From JANPJV01 sp031425695 (lineage in GTDB: Bacteria > Pseudomonadota > Gammaproteobacteria > Xanthomonadales > SZUA-5): DNA of 19,380 bases. A program made the translations under genes and the position numbers. The stretch covers positions 1-19,380 of the forward strand of contig JANPJV010000143.1 in NCBI GenBank assembly GCA_031425695.1, in the 5' to 3' direction. Of the stretch, positions 1 to 9,618 are shown piece by piece (the first letter of the stretch is position 1; each line of letters begins with the position of its first letter). The notes beneath the pieces are model-generated. The model saw only the letters and a program-made list of their open reading frames with translations. It did not search any database and was not told the origin of the DNA.

Positions 1-1
1 A

Positions 2-67
2 GCGTCCGGACAAGGTCCGGACCCACGCAATCAAGGGCAATCGCGTCCGGACAAGGTCCGGACCCAC
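2..67. repeat. Two tandem REP-like palindromes (GTGGG/GTCCGGAC family)
   Basis: Two identical 25-bp units at 2-26 and 43-67 lie in direct orientation, 41 bp apart start to start. Read on the minus strand each begins GTGGG and then has a perfect 8-bp stem GTCCGGAC with loop CTT. The same unit recurs as inverted pairs at 16680-16768 and 17698-17770. A GTGG head next to a hairpin is the layout of REP elements. Here they lie just downstream of the stop of the minus-strand gene at 86-373, where they could act as a 3' structure. With only two copies this is not a CRISPR array. Confidence 0.85.
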
Positions 68-85
68 AACAGCCCGCACCCCAAA

Positions 86-373
86 TCAAACCGCCACTTC
101 GAACATCTCGATGCTCGGCGCCGTCTCGACCACGCCGCCGACCATCCCCAGGAATTCGCGCGTATGCGGCAGCGCCATGTGCGCGTCGACGTGCGCCTGG
201 CTTTCCCAACGCTCGACGAAGACGACGCGCTGCGGGTCACCGAGATCCTGGTGCGCGCCGTAGGCGATGCAGCCGGGCTCGCCGCGGGTGCGCTCTACCA
301 TTTCCCGCGCCGCCTTGAGGGTGCTCTCCAGTGATTCGGCGCGGATGCGTGCCTGAGCGATGACGATGACCAT
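86..373 (-). CDS. ABM-domain (antibiotic biosynthesis monooxygenase-like) protein
   Basis: This 95-residue protein fits the antibiotic biosynthesis monooxygenase/YgiN fold, a small dimeric alpha+beta barrel. It starts with a beta strand (VIVIAQARI), then a helix with the spacing typical of the family (LESTLKAAREMVERTRGEPGC), then AYGAHQD, VFVERWESQAHVDAHM and a C-terminal strand EMFEVAV. The pattern ExGCxxY...F.E.W.s...H..Ht is characteristic. Members act on quinones or other aromatic substrates, or are uncharacterised; the substrate here cannot be read from sequence. The ATG at 373 has GGAG about 12 bases upstream. It is divergent from ndh with a 64-bp gap, so the two may share a control region; a role in quinone handling beside an NADH:quinone oxidoreductase is only inference. 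Confidence 0.88.
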   Translation of the reverse strand: MVIVIAQARIRAESLESTLKAAREMVERTRGEPGCIAYGAHQDLGDPQRVVFVERWESQAHVDAHMALPHTREFLGMVGGVVETAPSIEMFEVAV

Positions 374-437
374 GGTTTTCTTTACTCCAGGAGTGTGATG
401 TCAGCATAGCCGCATCCTTATCTGGCGCGACCCACTC

Positions 438-1712
438 ATGGCTACGTCCAAAATGCAAAACGCGGCTGCAAGGCGACCCAAGCTGATCGTGATTGGTGGC
501 GGTTTCGGTGGTCTCTGGGCAGTACGCGCGCTCGCGCGGACCGACATCGACATCACCCTGATCGACCGCTGCAACCACCACCTGTTCCAGCCCCTGCTCT
601 ACCAGGTGGCGACTGCCGGCCTCTCGGCGCCCGCGATCGCCGCGCCCTTGCGCCACATCTTGCGCCGGCAGAAGAACGTCACCGTGCTGATGGCGGAAGT
701 CATCGCGATCGACCCCTCCCGCAAATCGGTGCGCACGGCCGAGGGCGACGAGCATGTATACGACTACCTGCTGGTCGCGAGCGGCGCCACCCACGCGTAC
801 TTCGGCAACGACCAATGGGCTCCGCATGCGCCCGGTTTGAAGACGCTCGAAGACGCCATGCAGATCCGCGCCCGCGTGCTAGGTGCGTTCGAGCAGGCCG
901 AGCGCTGCACCGATCCCGATGAGCGCGCAGCGTGGCTCAACTTCGTCATCGTCGGCGGCGGGCCGACCGGCGTCGAACTTGCCGGCACGCTCGCCGAGAT
1001 TGCCCGGCATACGCTCAGCAATGAGTTCCGCCGCGTCGACCCCTCCAAGGCGCGCGTGGTCCTGGTCGAGGGCGGTCCGCGCATCCTTTCGGGCTTCGAG
1101 GAGAAAATGAGCAGCAAGGCGCAGCGCCAACTCGAGCGCCTGGGGGTCGAGGTCAAGCTCGGGTCACCCGTCAAGGACATCGACACCGGCGGCGTCCTCA
1201 TCGGCAGCAACCGCCTGGCCGCGCGCACGGTGCTCTGGGCAGCCGGCGTCGCCGCCTCCCCGCTCGGCGCGTTGCTCGGCGCCCCGGTCGACCGCGTCGG
1301 CCGCGTACTGGTTGCACCGAACCTCAGCCTGCCGCAGCACCCGGACGTGTTCGTCGCCGGCGACCTGGCCAGCGTCGAGCAAGGCAGCCAGAAGGTTCCC
1401 GGCATCGCTCCCGCCGCCAAGCAGATGGGCAGCTACGTCGCCAAGCTGATCAAGGCACGCCTGCTCAGCCGCCCCGAGCCGACCTTCCGCTATCGCGATT
1501 ACGGCACGCTTGCCACCATTGGTCGCGCCGCCGCCGTCATCGAAATGGGCCCGCTGCGCCTGTCCGGCCGGCCTGCCTGGTGGATCTGGCTCGCCGCCCA
1601 CGTGTTCTTCCTGATCGGTTTCCGCAACCGCATGATCGTCCTGATCGACTGGGCCTGGGCGTACTTCACGTACGAGCGCTATGCGCGGATCATCTTCGGG
1701 ACGAAGAAGTAG
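438..1712 (+). CDS. ndh: Type II NADH dehydrogenase (NDH-2), FAD-dependent NADH:quinone oxidoreductase
   Basis: This 424-residue flavoprotein passes electrons from NADH to membrane quinone without pumping protons. Two Rossmann motifs are visible: GGGFGG at residues 20-25 for FAD and GGGPTGVELAG at 173-183 for NADH. A VFVAGDLA motif near residue 305 contacts FAD, and an aromatic hydrophobic C-terminal stretch at about 380-410 (WWIWLAAHVFFLIGFRNR...WAWAYFTYERYARI) is the membrane-anchoring end typical of the proteobacterial type. Length matches the family. ATG 438 has no strong ribosome binding site; ATG 453 is an alternative. The TAG stop (1710-1712) lies inside the GTAG head of the palindromic repeat that begins at 1709, so the native C-terminus may have been trimmed or extended by that insertion. 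Confidence 0.95.
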   Translation: MATSKMQNAAARRPKLIVIGGGFGGLWAVRALARTDIDITLIDRCNHHLFQPLLYQVATAGLSAPAIAAPLRHILRRQKNVTVLMAEVIAIDPSRKSVRTAEGDEHVYDYLLVASGATHAYFGNDQWAPHAPGLKTLEDAMQIRARVLGAFEQAERCTDPDERAAWLNFVIVGGGPTGVELAGTLAEIARHTLSNEFRRVDPSKARVVLVEGGPRILSGFEEKMSSKAQRQLERLGVEVKLGSPVKDIDTGGVLIGSNRLAARTVLWAAGVAASPLGALLGAPVDRVGRVLVAPNLSLPQHPDVFVAGDLASVEQGSQKVPGIAPAAKQMGSYVAKLIKARLLSRPEPTFRYRDYGTLATIGRAAAVIEMGPLRLSGRPAWWIWLAAHVFFLIGFRNRMIVLIDWAWAYFTYERYARIIFGTKK

Positions 1713-1846
1713 GTCACGTTGCGCCCGCAAGCACTCGGCGAGGGCGACAACCTTATTCGGGCGCTACTGACAATGCCGAAATGTCACGTAGCGCCCGATA
1801 TACAACGGGGCGAGATCGCATGTGTCGCGGATGCAACGTGACCTAC
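1709..1846. repeat. Compound palindromic repeat, GTAGGTCACGTTGC family, copy 1
   Basis: A 138-bp element with inverted ends: GTAGGTCACGTTGC at 1709 and GCAACGTGACCTAC ending at 1846. Inside is a second nested inverted pair: TCGGGCGCTACTGACA (1757-1772) and TGTCACGTAGCGCCCGA (1782-1798). The same outer and inner arms in the same order occur at 2920-3070, and a compact form at 9619-9706. There is no room for a transposase. The head overlaps the ndh stop codon. It may also act as a transcript 3' hairpin for ndh. Confidence 0.9.
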
Positions 1847-1899
1847 GTTGCGAGCGTTTCTGGCAACATCCCGTGCAAATCCTTTGAGGAGAATCCCCA

Positions 1900-2139
1900 G
1901 TGATCGAACTACACGACAAGGAAACCGGCCAGCTGGTCGCGGTCATCGGCGAGGCCGCGCTGGCCGTGCTCGTCGACGTACTGGAAGAAGAGGACAGCGA
2001 GGACAAGGACTACTACATCGACGCTCCGACCCTGCAACTGCTCGCGGATGCGGGCTTGGACAAGGAGACCCTGCAGACCATTGGCCACGCCATCGGTGAT
2101 CGCGAGGGGATAGACGTGGAATGGCGGCGGGTGGAGTGA
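1900..2139 (+). CDS. Small acidic conserved hypothetical protein
   Basis: A 79-residue protein starting with GTG. GAGGAG eight bases upstream is an excellent ribosome binding site and fixes the start. The sequence is acidic (VLEEEDSEDKDYYID) with a predicted helix-rich C-terminal half (LQLLADAGLDKETLQTIGHAIGDREGIDVEWRRVE). It has no signal peptide, no membrane segment and no cysteines. It resembles small proteins of Xanthomonadaceae that I recall only as hypothetical or poorly supported annotations, so no function is assigned. It is downstream of ndh on the same strand, separated by 187 bp containing a palindromic repeat, so it probably has its own transcription signals. Confidence 0.85.
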   Translation: MIELHDKETGQLVAVIGEAALAVLVDVLEEEDSEDKDYYIDAPTLQLLADAGLDKETLQTIGHAIGDREGIDVEWRRVE

Positions 2140-2153
2140 AGCGGATCAGAACC

Positions 2154-2269
2154 AAAAGCACTATCCACAGATTACGTGGATGAAAAGCGGATCAGAGCGG
2201 ATTACAGCCAGCAACGGCTTTAATCTGCGGCCATCCGCCCTTCATCGGTGTGATCTGTGGATGGCTTTT
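2154..2269. repeat. Inverted-repeat element with ATCCACAGAT arms
   Basis: A 116-bp element whose outer arms are AAAAGC...ATCCACAGATTA (2154-2174) and its inverse TGATCTGTGGAT.GGCTTTT (2251-2269). An inner pair GCGGATTA (2197-2204) and TAATCTGC (2221-2228) lies between them. It occupies most of the 175-bp spacer between the convergent genes ending at 2139 and 2315 and could serve as a bidirectional hairpin terminator. Similar ATCCACAGATTA/TAATCTGTGGAT repeats are widespread in bacterial spacers. A single-arm relative is at 3084-3125. Confidence 0.8.
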
Positions 2270-2314
2270 GCTCTTTGTCTCCGTCGCGCGTCGCACGGCG
2301 GTTGCGAGCCCGCC

Positions 2315-2797
2315 CTACCTGTCCTCGAACCCCAGCCGCGAAAGCGGTGCGCCGAGTCGAATCCAGTCGAAGATGAATGCCTGCTGGGTGATCGACATCG
2401 ACTGTCCCGGTGGCATGCGTGCACCGATGCCCGGCGTGTCGCAATTGACCTTGAGAAACAGCAGGCTGGCCAACGGATTGCCCGGTGCGACCCGCAGGAT
2501 CGACGAGTCCTGCGCGCTCGGGACGCCGACCAGGTTACCGTAGGAGAATCCCTCGCCGAGCCCGAGGTTGGCGGCGCCGGTCTCCATCGGATGACAGCTC
2601 GTGCACAACCCGGACATCGGATCCTCGGGATCGGTCTGCGCCTGCCAGATTCCCTGCAACTGCCCATAGGTAAATTGCGTGAACGGCGCGATGGCGCTGA
2701 TGCTCGCGCACCCACTGGGTCCGCCTTGCGGAGTTGCCGAGGCCGCGGTGGCAGCCACGAGCCCGATTGCTGCCAAGATTAGTCGATGCATCGGCAT
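2315..2797 (-). CDS. Secreted single CxxCH (cytochrome c-like) protein
   Basis: About 160 residues. An N-terminal signal peptide (MPMHRLILAAIGLVAATAASA) probably ends near residue 21. A single haem-attachment motif CTSCH lies at residues 65-69, preceded by YGQLQGIWQAQ. Further on, VAPGNPLASLLFLKVNCDTPGIGARMPPGQSMSITQQAFIFDWIRLGAP gives an MPPG that could hold the distal Met ligand, followed by an I.dWI.LGA ending. That ending is common in c-type cytochrome-like domains of oxidase or lipoprotein-type proteins. It is likely periplasmic with one haem c. The partner is unknown. Start is uncertain: ATG 2797, ATG 2791 and TTG 2803 are all in frame and none has a strong ribosome binding site. Confidence 0.8.
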   Translation of the reverse strand: MPMHRLILAAIGLVAATAASATPQGGPSGCASISAIAPFTQFTYGQLQGIWQAQTDPEDPMSGLCTSCHPMETGAANLGLGEGFSYGNLVGVPSAQDSSILRVAPGNPLASLLFLKVNCDTPGIGARMPPGQSMSITQQAFIFDWIRLGAPLSRLGFEDR

Positions 2798-2919
2798 GCC
2801 CAAAAATGTGAGGAATCCAGCCTAGTCGCAAACGCGTCTGGAGGCTGTCGGTTGACGTGTGCCGATGGCATGGACGTGTCGTTTGGGCTGACCAGCGGCT
2901 CGCGGTGGATCGCATCCTC

Positions 2920-3070
2920 GTAGGTCACGTTGCCCCCGCGACATGAACATTTTTCGCGTCACGTCGATTCGGGCGCTACGTACACCAGGGCCAACGCAAC
3001 CTGGTGTCACGTAGCGCCGGATTTCCATGTATCGCGCGGACGCACGCAACCTGCGCGCATCGTGACCTAC
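2920..3070. repeat. Compound palindromic repeat, GTAGGTCACGTTGC family, copy 2
   Basis: A 151-bp element with outer arms GTAGGTCACGTTGC (2920-2933) and ATCGTGACCTAC ending at 3070. The inner inverted pair, beginning TCGGGCGCTACGT at 2969 and ending ACGTAGCGCCGGA at 3021, includes a CACCAGG/CCTGGTG extension. The architecture is the same as at 1709-1846, while the loops differ. It fills much of the 349-bp stretch 2798-3146 between the CxxCH gene and greA. Otherwise that stretch holds only the repeat at 3084-3125 and no gene. Confidence 0.9.
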
Positions 3071-3083
3071 GTCCCGCTGCTTT

Positions 3084-3125
3084 TAATCTGCGCAAATCTG
3101 CGAAATCTGCGGATAGATCGCTTTT
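3084..3125. repeat. Short AATCTGCG-type repeat arm
   Basis: Three successive AATCTGCG-like units (AATCTGCGCA, AATCTGCGA, AATCTGCGG) run into ATAGATCGCTTTT. This is like one arm of the element at 2154-2269 and looks like a half copy or a decayed element. It lies 14 bp downstream of the palindromic repeat at 2920-3070 and just after the end of greA on the transcribed minus strand. Confidence 0.55.
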
Positions 3126-3146
3126 GCCTTGATCCGCCGACAAGGC

Positions 3147-3622
3147 TCAAGCCTCGTACTTGACCTCGATCACCTCGAAGCTGCGCTTGCCGCCCGGGGT
3201 CTCGATGTTGACGATGTCCCCCTCGCTCTTGCCGATGAGTGCGCGGGCGACGGGTGAGCTGACGGAGATCATGCGTTGCTTGATGTCGGCTTCGAGGTCG
3301 CCGACGATCTGGTACATGACCTTCTCGTCGGTGTCCTGGTCGGCGAGTTCGATGGTGGCGCCGAAGACAATGCGCGAACCGGCATTCAGCTTGCTGGTAT
3401 CGATGATCTCGGCATTCGCCAGCGTGACTTCGATGTCGGCGACGCGCGCCTCGGCGAAGCTCTGCTGCTCGCGGGCGGCATGGTACTCGGCGTTCTCGCG
3501 CAGGTCGCCGTGGGCGCGCGCTTCGGCGATCGCGGCAATGATCTGCGGACGCACCACGGATTTGAGGTGCTCAAGCTCGGTGCGCAGTTTCAGCGCGCCG
3601 CGGTGGGTCAAGGGAGACCGTT

Positions 3623-3626
<4 letters not shown>
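3147..3626 (-). CDS. greA: Transcription elongation factor GreA
   Basis: GreA enters the RNA polymerase secondary channel and stimulates cleavage of backtracked transcripts. The 159-residue protein has the N-terminal coiled-coil hairpin (about residues 1-78). Its tip carries the family signature IAEARAHGDLRENAEYHAAREQQSF, with the acidic tip Asp and Glu. The C-terminal FKBP-like domain ends GDIVNIETPGGKRSFEVIEVKYEA. The ATG at 3626 overlaps the carB stop in an ATGA, a 4-bp overlap suggesting translational coupling. A 6-bp hairpin (GCCTTG/CAAGGC, 3126-3146) abuts the stop but has no T-run. Confidence 0.97.
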
Positions 3627-6856
<3,230 letters not shown>

Positions 6857-6884
6857 TGGGTCTCGGGTTCCTTGAACAGTTTTA

Positions 6885-7366
6885 TTTTTGACGCAAATGA
6901 ACGCAAAGGGAGCAAAGCGGCGCAAAAAAATCAGATCGGAGTTGCCTCGTCATGGCGACAGACCACCCGGTGAACAGTTAATCGATTCGGCCCAAAATTG
7001 AGGAGCAACCCCACGGTGTAACCGGTCGCGCGCAGGTAATTCAACACTTGGGCGCGATGTACCGGCACCACCTGCTCGATAGTCTTGATTTCGATGAGTA
7101 TCTTTTCGTCAATGACCAAATCTGCGACATAGTCCCCAACGATAACTCCGCGGAACTTCACCGTCAGAGGTAGCTGTTGAGCAACTGAAATACCGGCTCT
7201 GGCAAGCTCGACCACCAAGGCATTTTCGTAAACGCGCTCAAGAAACCCATAACCCAGTTGGCGCCGGACCTCGATCGCGCAAGCAATCACTCGACGGGAA
7301 AGGATTTGCTCAGGCATGGCTATTTTTGCGTCCCTTTGCTCCCTTAGCGTCCCTTTGCGTCAAAAA
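6885..7366. mobile_element. Inverted-repeat-bounded cassette carrying a GxxExxY gene
   Basis: Two arms of about 45 bp in inverted orientation, 6885-6930 and 7323-7366, each read inward as TTTTTGACGCAAA, then GAACGC or GGACGC, then AAGGGAGCAAAG, then GACGC or GGCGC and an A-run. They enclose exactly one gene (6931-7317). The left arm abuts its stop codon and the right arm ends 5 bp before its start codon. The cassette sits between carA and carB, which are normally adjacent. The right arm encodes the last six residues of carA and its stop. No target-site duplication is evident and no transposase is present, so mobility would need help in trans. A gene-less copy is at 10924-11055. Confidence 0.75.
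6931..7317 (-). CDS. GxxExxY family protein (PD-(D/E)XK nuclease-like)
   Basis: A 128-residue protein with the name-giving motif G24-x2-E27-x2-Y30 within LGYGFLERVYENALVVELARAG. The nuclease-like core follows: D66-x9-E76-I-K78 (DLVIDEKILIEIK) and then Q90-x3-Y94 (HRAQVLNYL). These are the PD-(D/E)XK and QxxxY signatures of RecB-type nucleases. The C-terminal VGLLLNFGPNRLTVHRVV is also typical of the family (Pfam PDDEXK_3). All expected catalytic positions are present, so it may be active; the biological role of the family is not established. It has no clear ribosome binding site except an AAGGGA contributed by the flanking repeat, and it is likely co-transcribed with carAB. Confidence 0.92.
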   Translation of the reverse strand: MPEQILSRRVIACAIEVRRQLGYGFLERVYENALVVELARAGISVAQQLPLTVKFRGVIVGDYVADLVIDEKILIEIKTIEQVVPVHRAQVLNYLRATGYTVGLLLNFGPNRLTVHRVVCRHDEATPI

Positions 7367-8480
7367 CCATCTCTACAAATTTGTCGAACAGCCCGACAAC
7401 GTCGTGTGGCCCCGGGCTCGCCTCCGGGTGCCCCTGAAAGCTGAAAGCCGGCGCATCCAACAGTGATATTCCTTGATTTGATCCATCGAAGAGAGATCGG
7501 TGGGTGACTTTCACGTTAGCCGGAACGGTCGTCTCGTCGATGCAAAAGCCGTGGTTCTGGCTGGAGATCATGACGCGGCCGGTTTCTAGATCGATGACGG
7601 GATGGTTGGCGCCGTGGTGGCCGAACTTCATTTTCATGGTGCGGGCGCCGGCGGCGAGGCCGAGGAGTTGGTGACCAAGGCAGATGCCGAAGATCGGGAT
7701 TTTTTTGGCGAGGAAGACGCGGATGGCGGCGACCGCGTAGTCGCAGGGCTCCGGATCGCCGGGGCCGTTGGCGAGGAAGATGCCATCGGGGTTCATGGCG
7801 AGCACGTCGTCGGCGGGCGTCTGCGCCGGCACGACGGTGACGCTGCAGCCGCGGTCGACCAGCAGGCGCAGGATATTGCGCTTGATTCCGAAGTCGTAGG
7901 CCACGACCTTGAATTCGCCGCTACCTTTCTTGAATGAGGCGCTGTCGAGGTCGTACACGCCTTCGTTCCACTCGTAGCGCTCGGCGACGCTGACCACCTT
8001 GGCGAGGTCGAGGCCCTTGAGTCCCGGAAAGCTGCGGGCGAGTGCGAGCGCGGCTTCCGCGTTGGCGTCGGGTCCAGCGACGATGGCGCCCGGCTGGGCG
8101 CCGTGTTCGCGCAGGATGCGGGTCAGCGCGCGGGTGTCGATTTCCGCAATCGCCACGACGTCGCGAGCGACCAGATACTCAGCCAGGCTGCTTTCGCTGC
8201 GCCAGTTGCTCGCCGTCAGCGGCAGGTCGCGGATGACGAGGCCCGTCGCAAAAATACCGCGCGACTCTTCATCGGCCGCGTTGCATCCGGTGTTGCCGAT
8301 ATGAGGATAGGTCAGCGTGACAATCTGCTGGGCGTACGAGGGATCGGTAAGGATCTCCTGGTAGCCCGTCATCGCCGTGTTGAACACCACTTCGCCACTG
8401 CGCGCGCCATGCGCGCCAATCGCTATCCCATTGAAAACGCTGCCATCGGCCAGGGCCAGGATTGCAGGAACACGCGCCAT
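7344..8480 (-). CDS. carA: Carbamoyl phosphate synthase small (glutaminase) subunit
   Basis: CarA hydrolyses glutamine and channels ammonia to CarB. The 378-residue protein has the N-terminal small-chain domain (ALADGSVFNG, GEVVFNTAMTGYQEILTDPSY) and a class I glutamine amidotransferase domain with nucleophile C267 (GICLGHQLLG) and H351/E353 (GHPEASPGPHD). The start is set at ATG 8480, with GGAG eight bases upstream, rather than the longer in-frame ORF from 8516. The final residues FDAKGR and the stop are read from the inverted repeat of the adjacent cassette. The catalytic domain is intact, so the altered tail is unlikely to matter. The leader contains hairpins at 8510-8529 and 8586-8602. 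Confidence 0.97.
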   Translation of the reverse strand: MARVPAILALADGSVFNGIAIGAHGARSGEVVFNTAMTGYQEILTDPSYAQQIVTLTYPHIGNTGCNAADEESRGIFATGLVIRDLPLTASNWRSESSLAEYLVARDVVAIAEIDTRALTRILREHGAQPGAIVAGPDANAEAALALARSFPGLKGLDLAKVVSVAERYEWNEGVYDLDSASFKKGSGEFKVVAYDFGIKRNILRLLVDRGCSVTVVPAQTPADDVLAMNPDGIFLANGPGDPEPCDYAVAAIRVFLAKKIPIFGICLGHQLLGLAAGARTMKMKFGHHGANHPVIDLETGRVMISSQNHGFCIDETTVPANVKVTHRSLFDGSNQGISLLDAPAFSFQGHPEASPGPHDVVGLFDKFVEMVFDAKGR

Positions 8481-8509
8481 GCTCGAACTCCAGATGCGAC
8501 AAGACCCGC

Positions 8510-8529
8510 GGATCACCTGCTGGTGATCC
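8510..8529 (-). promoter_or_regulatory. Hairpin in the carA leader
   Basis: A perfect 8-bp stem (GGATCACC/GGTGATCC) with a 4-nt loop lies 30 bp upstream of the carA start, before its ribosome binding site. A neighbouring smaller stem (CCGAT/ATCGG, seven-base loop) uses adjoining bases and could compete with it, and ACCCC/GGGGT pairs at 8586-8602. No T-run follows, so it is not a simple terminator. A role in leader control of carA is inference. Confidence 0.45.
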
Positions 8530-8616
8530 GATTGGGCTGATCGGGTGGGATCGTGCGGATGATAACCGCTATGGATGTCTGTGTGACCCCAGAATGCGGG
8601 GTGGTAGCCAATTTCG

Positions 8617-8631
8617 TTGAATAATATTCAA
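8617..8631. promoter_or_regulatory. TTGAATAATATTCAA palindrome, possible ArgR-like operator for carA
   Basis: A perfect 15-bp palindrome 137 bp upstream of carA in an AT-rich island. It contains the ArgR half-sites TGAAT and ATTCA, but they are separated by three A/T bases where the usual box has four. Arginine control of carAB is established in enterobacteria; whether this site binds anything is unknown. The 301-bp spacer 8481-8781 holds only this site, the leader hairpins and the REP cluster at 8661-8777. Confidence 0.35.
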
Positions 8632-8660
8632 AATGGCTGGAGCGATATGCGGATGGGGAC

Positions 8661-8777
8661 GTAGGCCGCTGTGCCGCGCAGCGGCTCTGCGGCGCTTTTG
8701 GGGCTTAAAGGAAAGCCGCGGAGAGCGCTGCGCGCACTCCGCGCTACGTGCGCCCCGCGCCAGGCACCGCGCCCTAC
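8661..8777. repeat. Cluster of three GTAG-headed REP-like palindromes
   Basis: One unit begins GTAGGCCGCTGTGCCGCGC at 8661 and contains the stem GCCGCT/AGCGGC. A second, in reverse orientation, ends CTAC at 8747; on the minus strand it reads GTAGCGCGGAGTGCGCGCAG and contains the stem CGCGGAG/CTCCGCG. A third reverse unit ends CTAC at 8777. The first two share most of their length (GTGC, GCGCAGCG, CTCT/CTCC, GCGGC), so they are the same family. The cluster lies 5 to 120 bp downstream of the dapB stop, between dapB and carA. Confidence 0.75.
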
Positions 8778-8781
8778 GCAC

Positions 8782-9585
8782 TCACCCCAGCACATCCGAG
8801 ACGTCGTACCAACCCGCCTTCTGCCGTGCCAGCCAGATCGCGCTGCGCACGGCGCCGGTGGCGAAGATGCCGCGTGAGTTGGCGCGGTGGGTAATCTCGA
8901 TGCGCTCGCCCTCGGAGGCGAACATCACCGTGTGCTCGCCGACCACATCGGCAGCGCGCATGACGGCGAAGCCGATTTCGTCGGGAGTCCGGACCTCGCT
9001 GGTGCCGTGGCGCGCGTAGCGAAACACGTCCTCGAAGGCGTGCTGACGCGCGTCGGCAATGGCGCGTCCCAGCGCAAGCGCCGTGCCCGACGGCGCATCG
9101 CGCTTGCCGCGGTGGTGAATCTCGAGAATCTCGGCCTCGAATTCGGGACCGAGCTGCGTGGCCGCTAGCGCCGCCATGCGCTTGAGCAAGGCCACCCCGA
9201 GGCTGAAATTGGCGCTCCAGAGCACCGGTATGTTCTCGGAAGCGAGCTTGAGGCGCTCCACCTGATGATCGTCGAGACCGGTTGTGCCACAGACGAACGC
9301 AATCTTGCGCGATTGGGCAATCGCGAGTGCAGTTTCGAGCGCGTCGGGTGTGGAGAAATCGAGGATTGCATCGACCGGAACTTCCGGGTCGAGATGCGCC
9401 AGGAAGTCGATATCGGGGGCGCCCTTTCCGAGGATGCTGGAGAGCGGTTCGTCATGGGACGGCGACGCGGCACGCACCAGGGCGGCGGTGATCACGCAGT
9501 CGGTTCGATTTCGCGCCGCCTGCAGGATCTCGATGCCCATGCGGCCGGAGGCGCCGTGGATGGCGAGGCGAATGGGGGTGGTCAT
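8782..9585 (-). CDS. dapB: 4-hydroxy-tetrahydrodipicolinate reductase
   Basis: DapB carries out the NAD(P)H-dependent reduction in the diaminopimelate/lysine pathway. The 267-residue protein has the nucleotide-binding GASGRMG at 11-17, FVCGTTGL at 97-104, and the catalytic signature EIHHRGKRDAPSGTA with H157/H158 and K161. The start is set at ATG 9585, with GAGGA eight bases upstream. The longer ORF from 9627 would begin inside the palindromic repeat at 9619-9706 and adds 14 residues unlike the family. It lies between dnaJ and carA on the same strand, each side separated by repeat-bearing spacers. Confidence 0.97.
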   Translation of the reverse strand: MTTPIRLAIHGASGRMGIEILQAARNRTDCVITAALVRAASPSHDEPLSSILGKGAPDIDFLAHLDPEVPVDAILDFSTPDALETALAIAQSRKIAFVCGTTGLDDHQVERLKLASENIPVLWSANFSLGVALLKRMAALAATQLGPEFEAEILEIHHRGKRDAPSGTALALGRAIADARQHAFEDVFRYARHGTSEVRTPDEIGFAVMRAADVVGEHTVMFASEGERIEITHRANSRGIFATGAVRSAIWLARQKAGWYDVSDVLG

Positions 9586-9618
9586 TGGTGGATTCCTCGG
9601 CAAGCCCCTGCTGCTAAC

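Noticed and set aside
2..67. Possible CRISPR array
   Set aside because: Only two units, separated by a 16-bp gap, and the same palindrome occurs as inverted pairs elsewhere; it is a REP-like repeat.
2161..2262. DnaA-box-like CTATCCACA and TGTGGATGG as a replication origin
   Set aside because: These belong to the arms of a dispersed inverted repeat; there is no AT-rich unwinding region, no dnaA or dnaN, and no box cluster.
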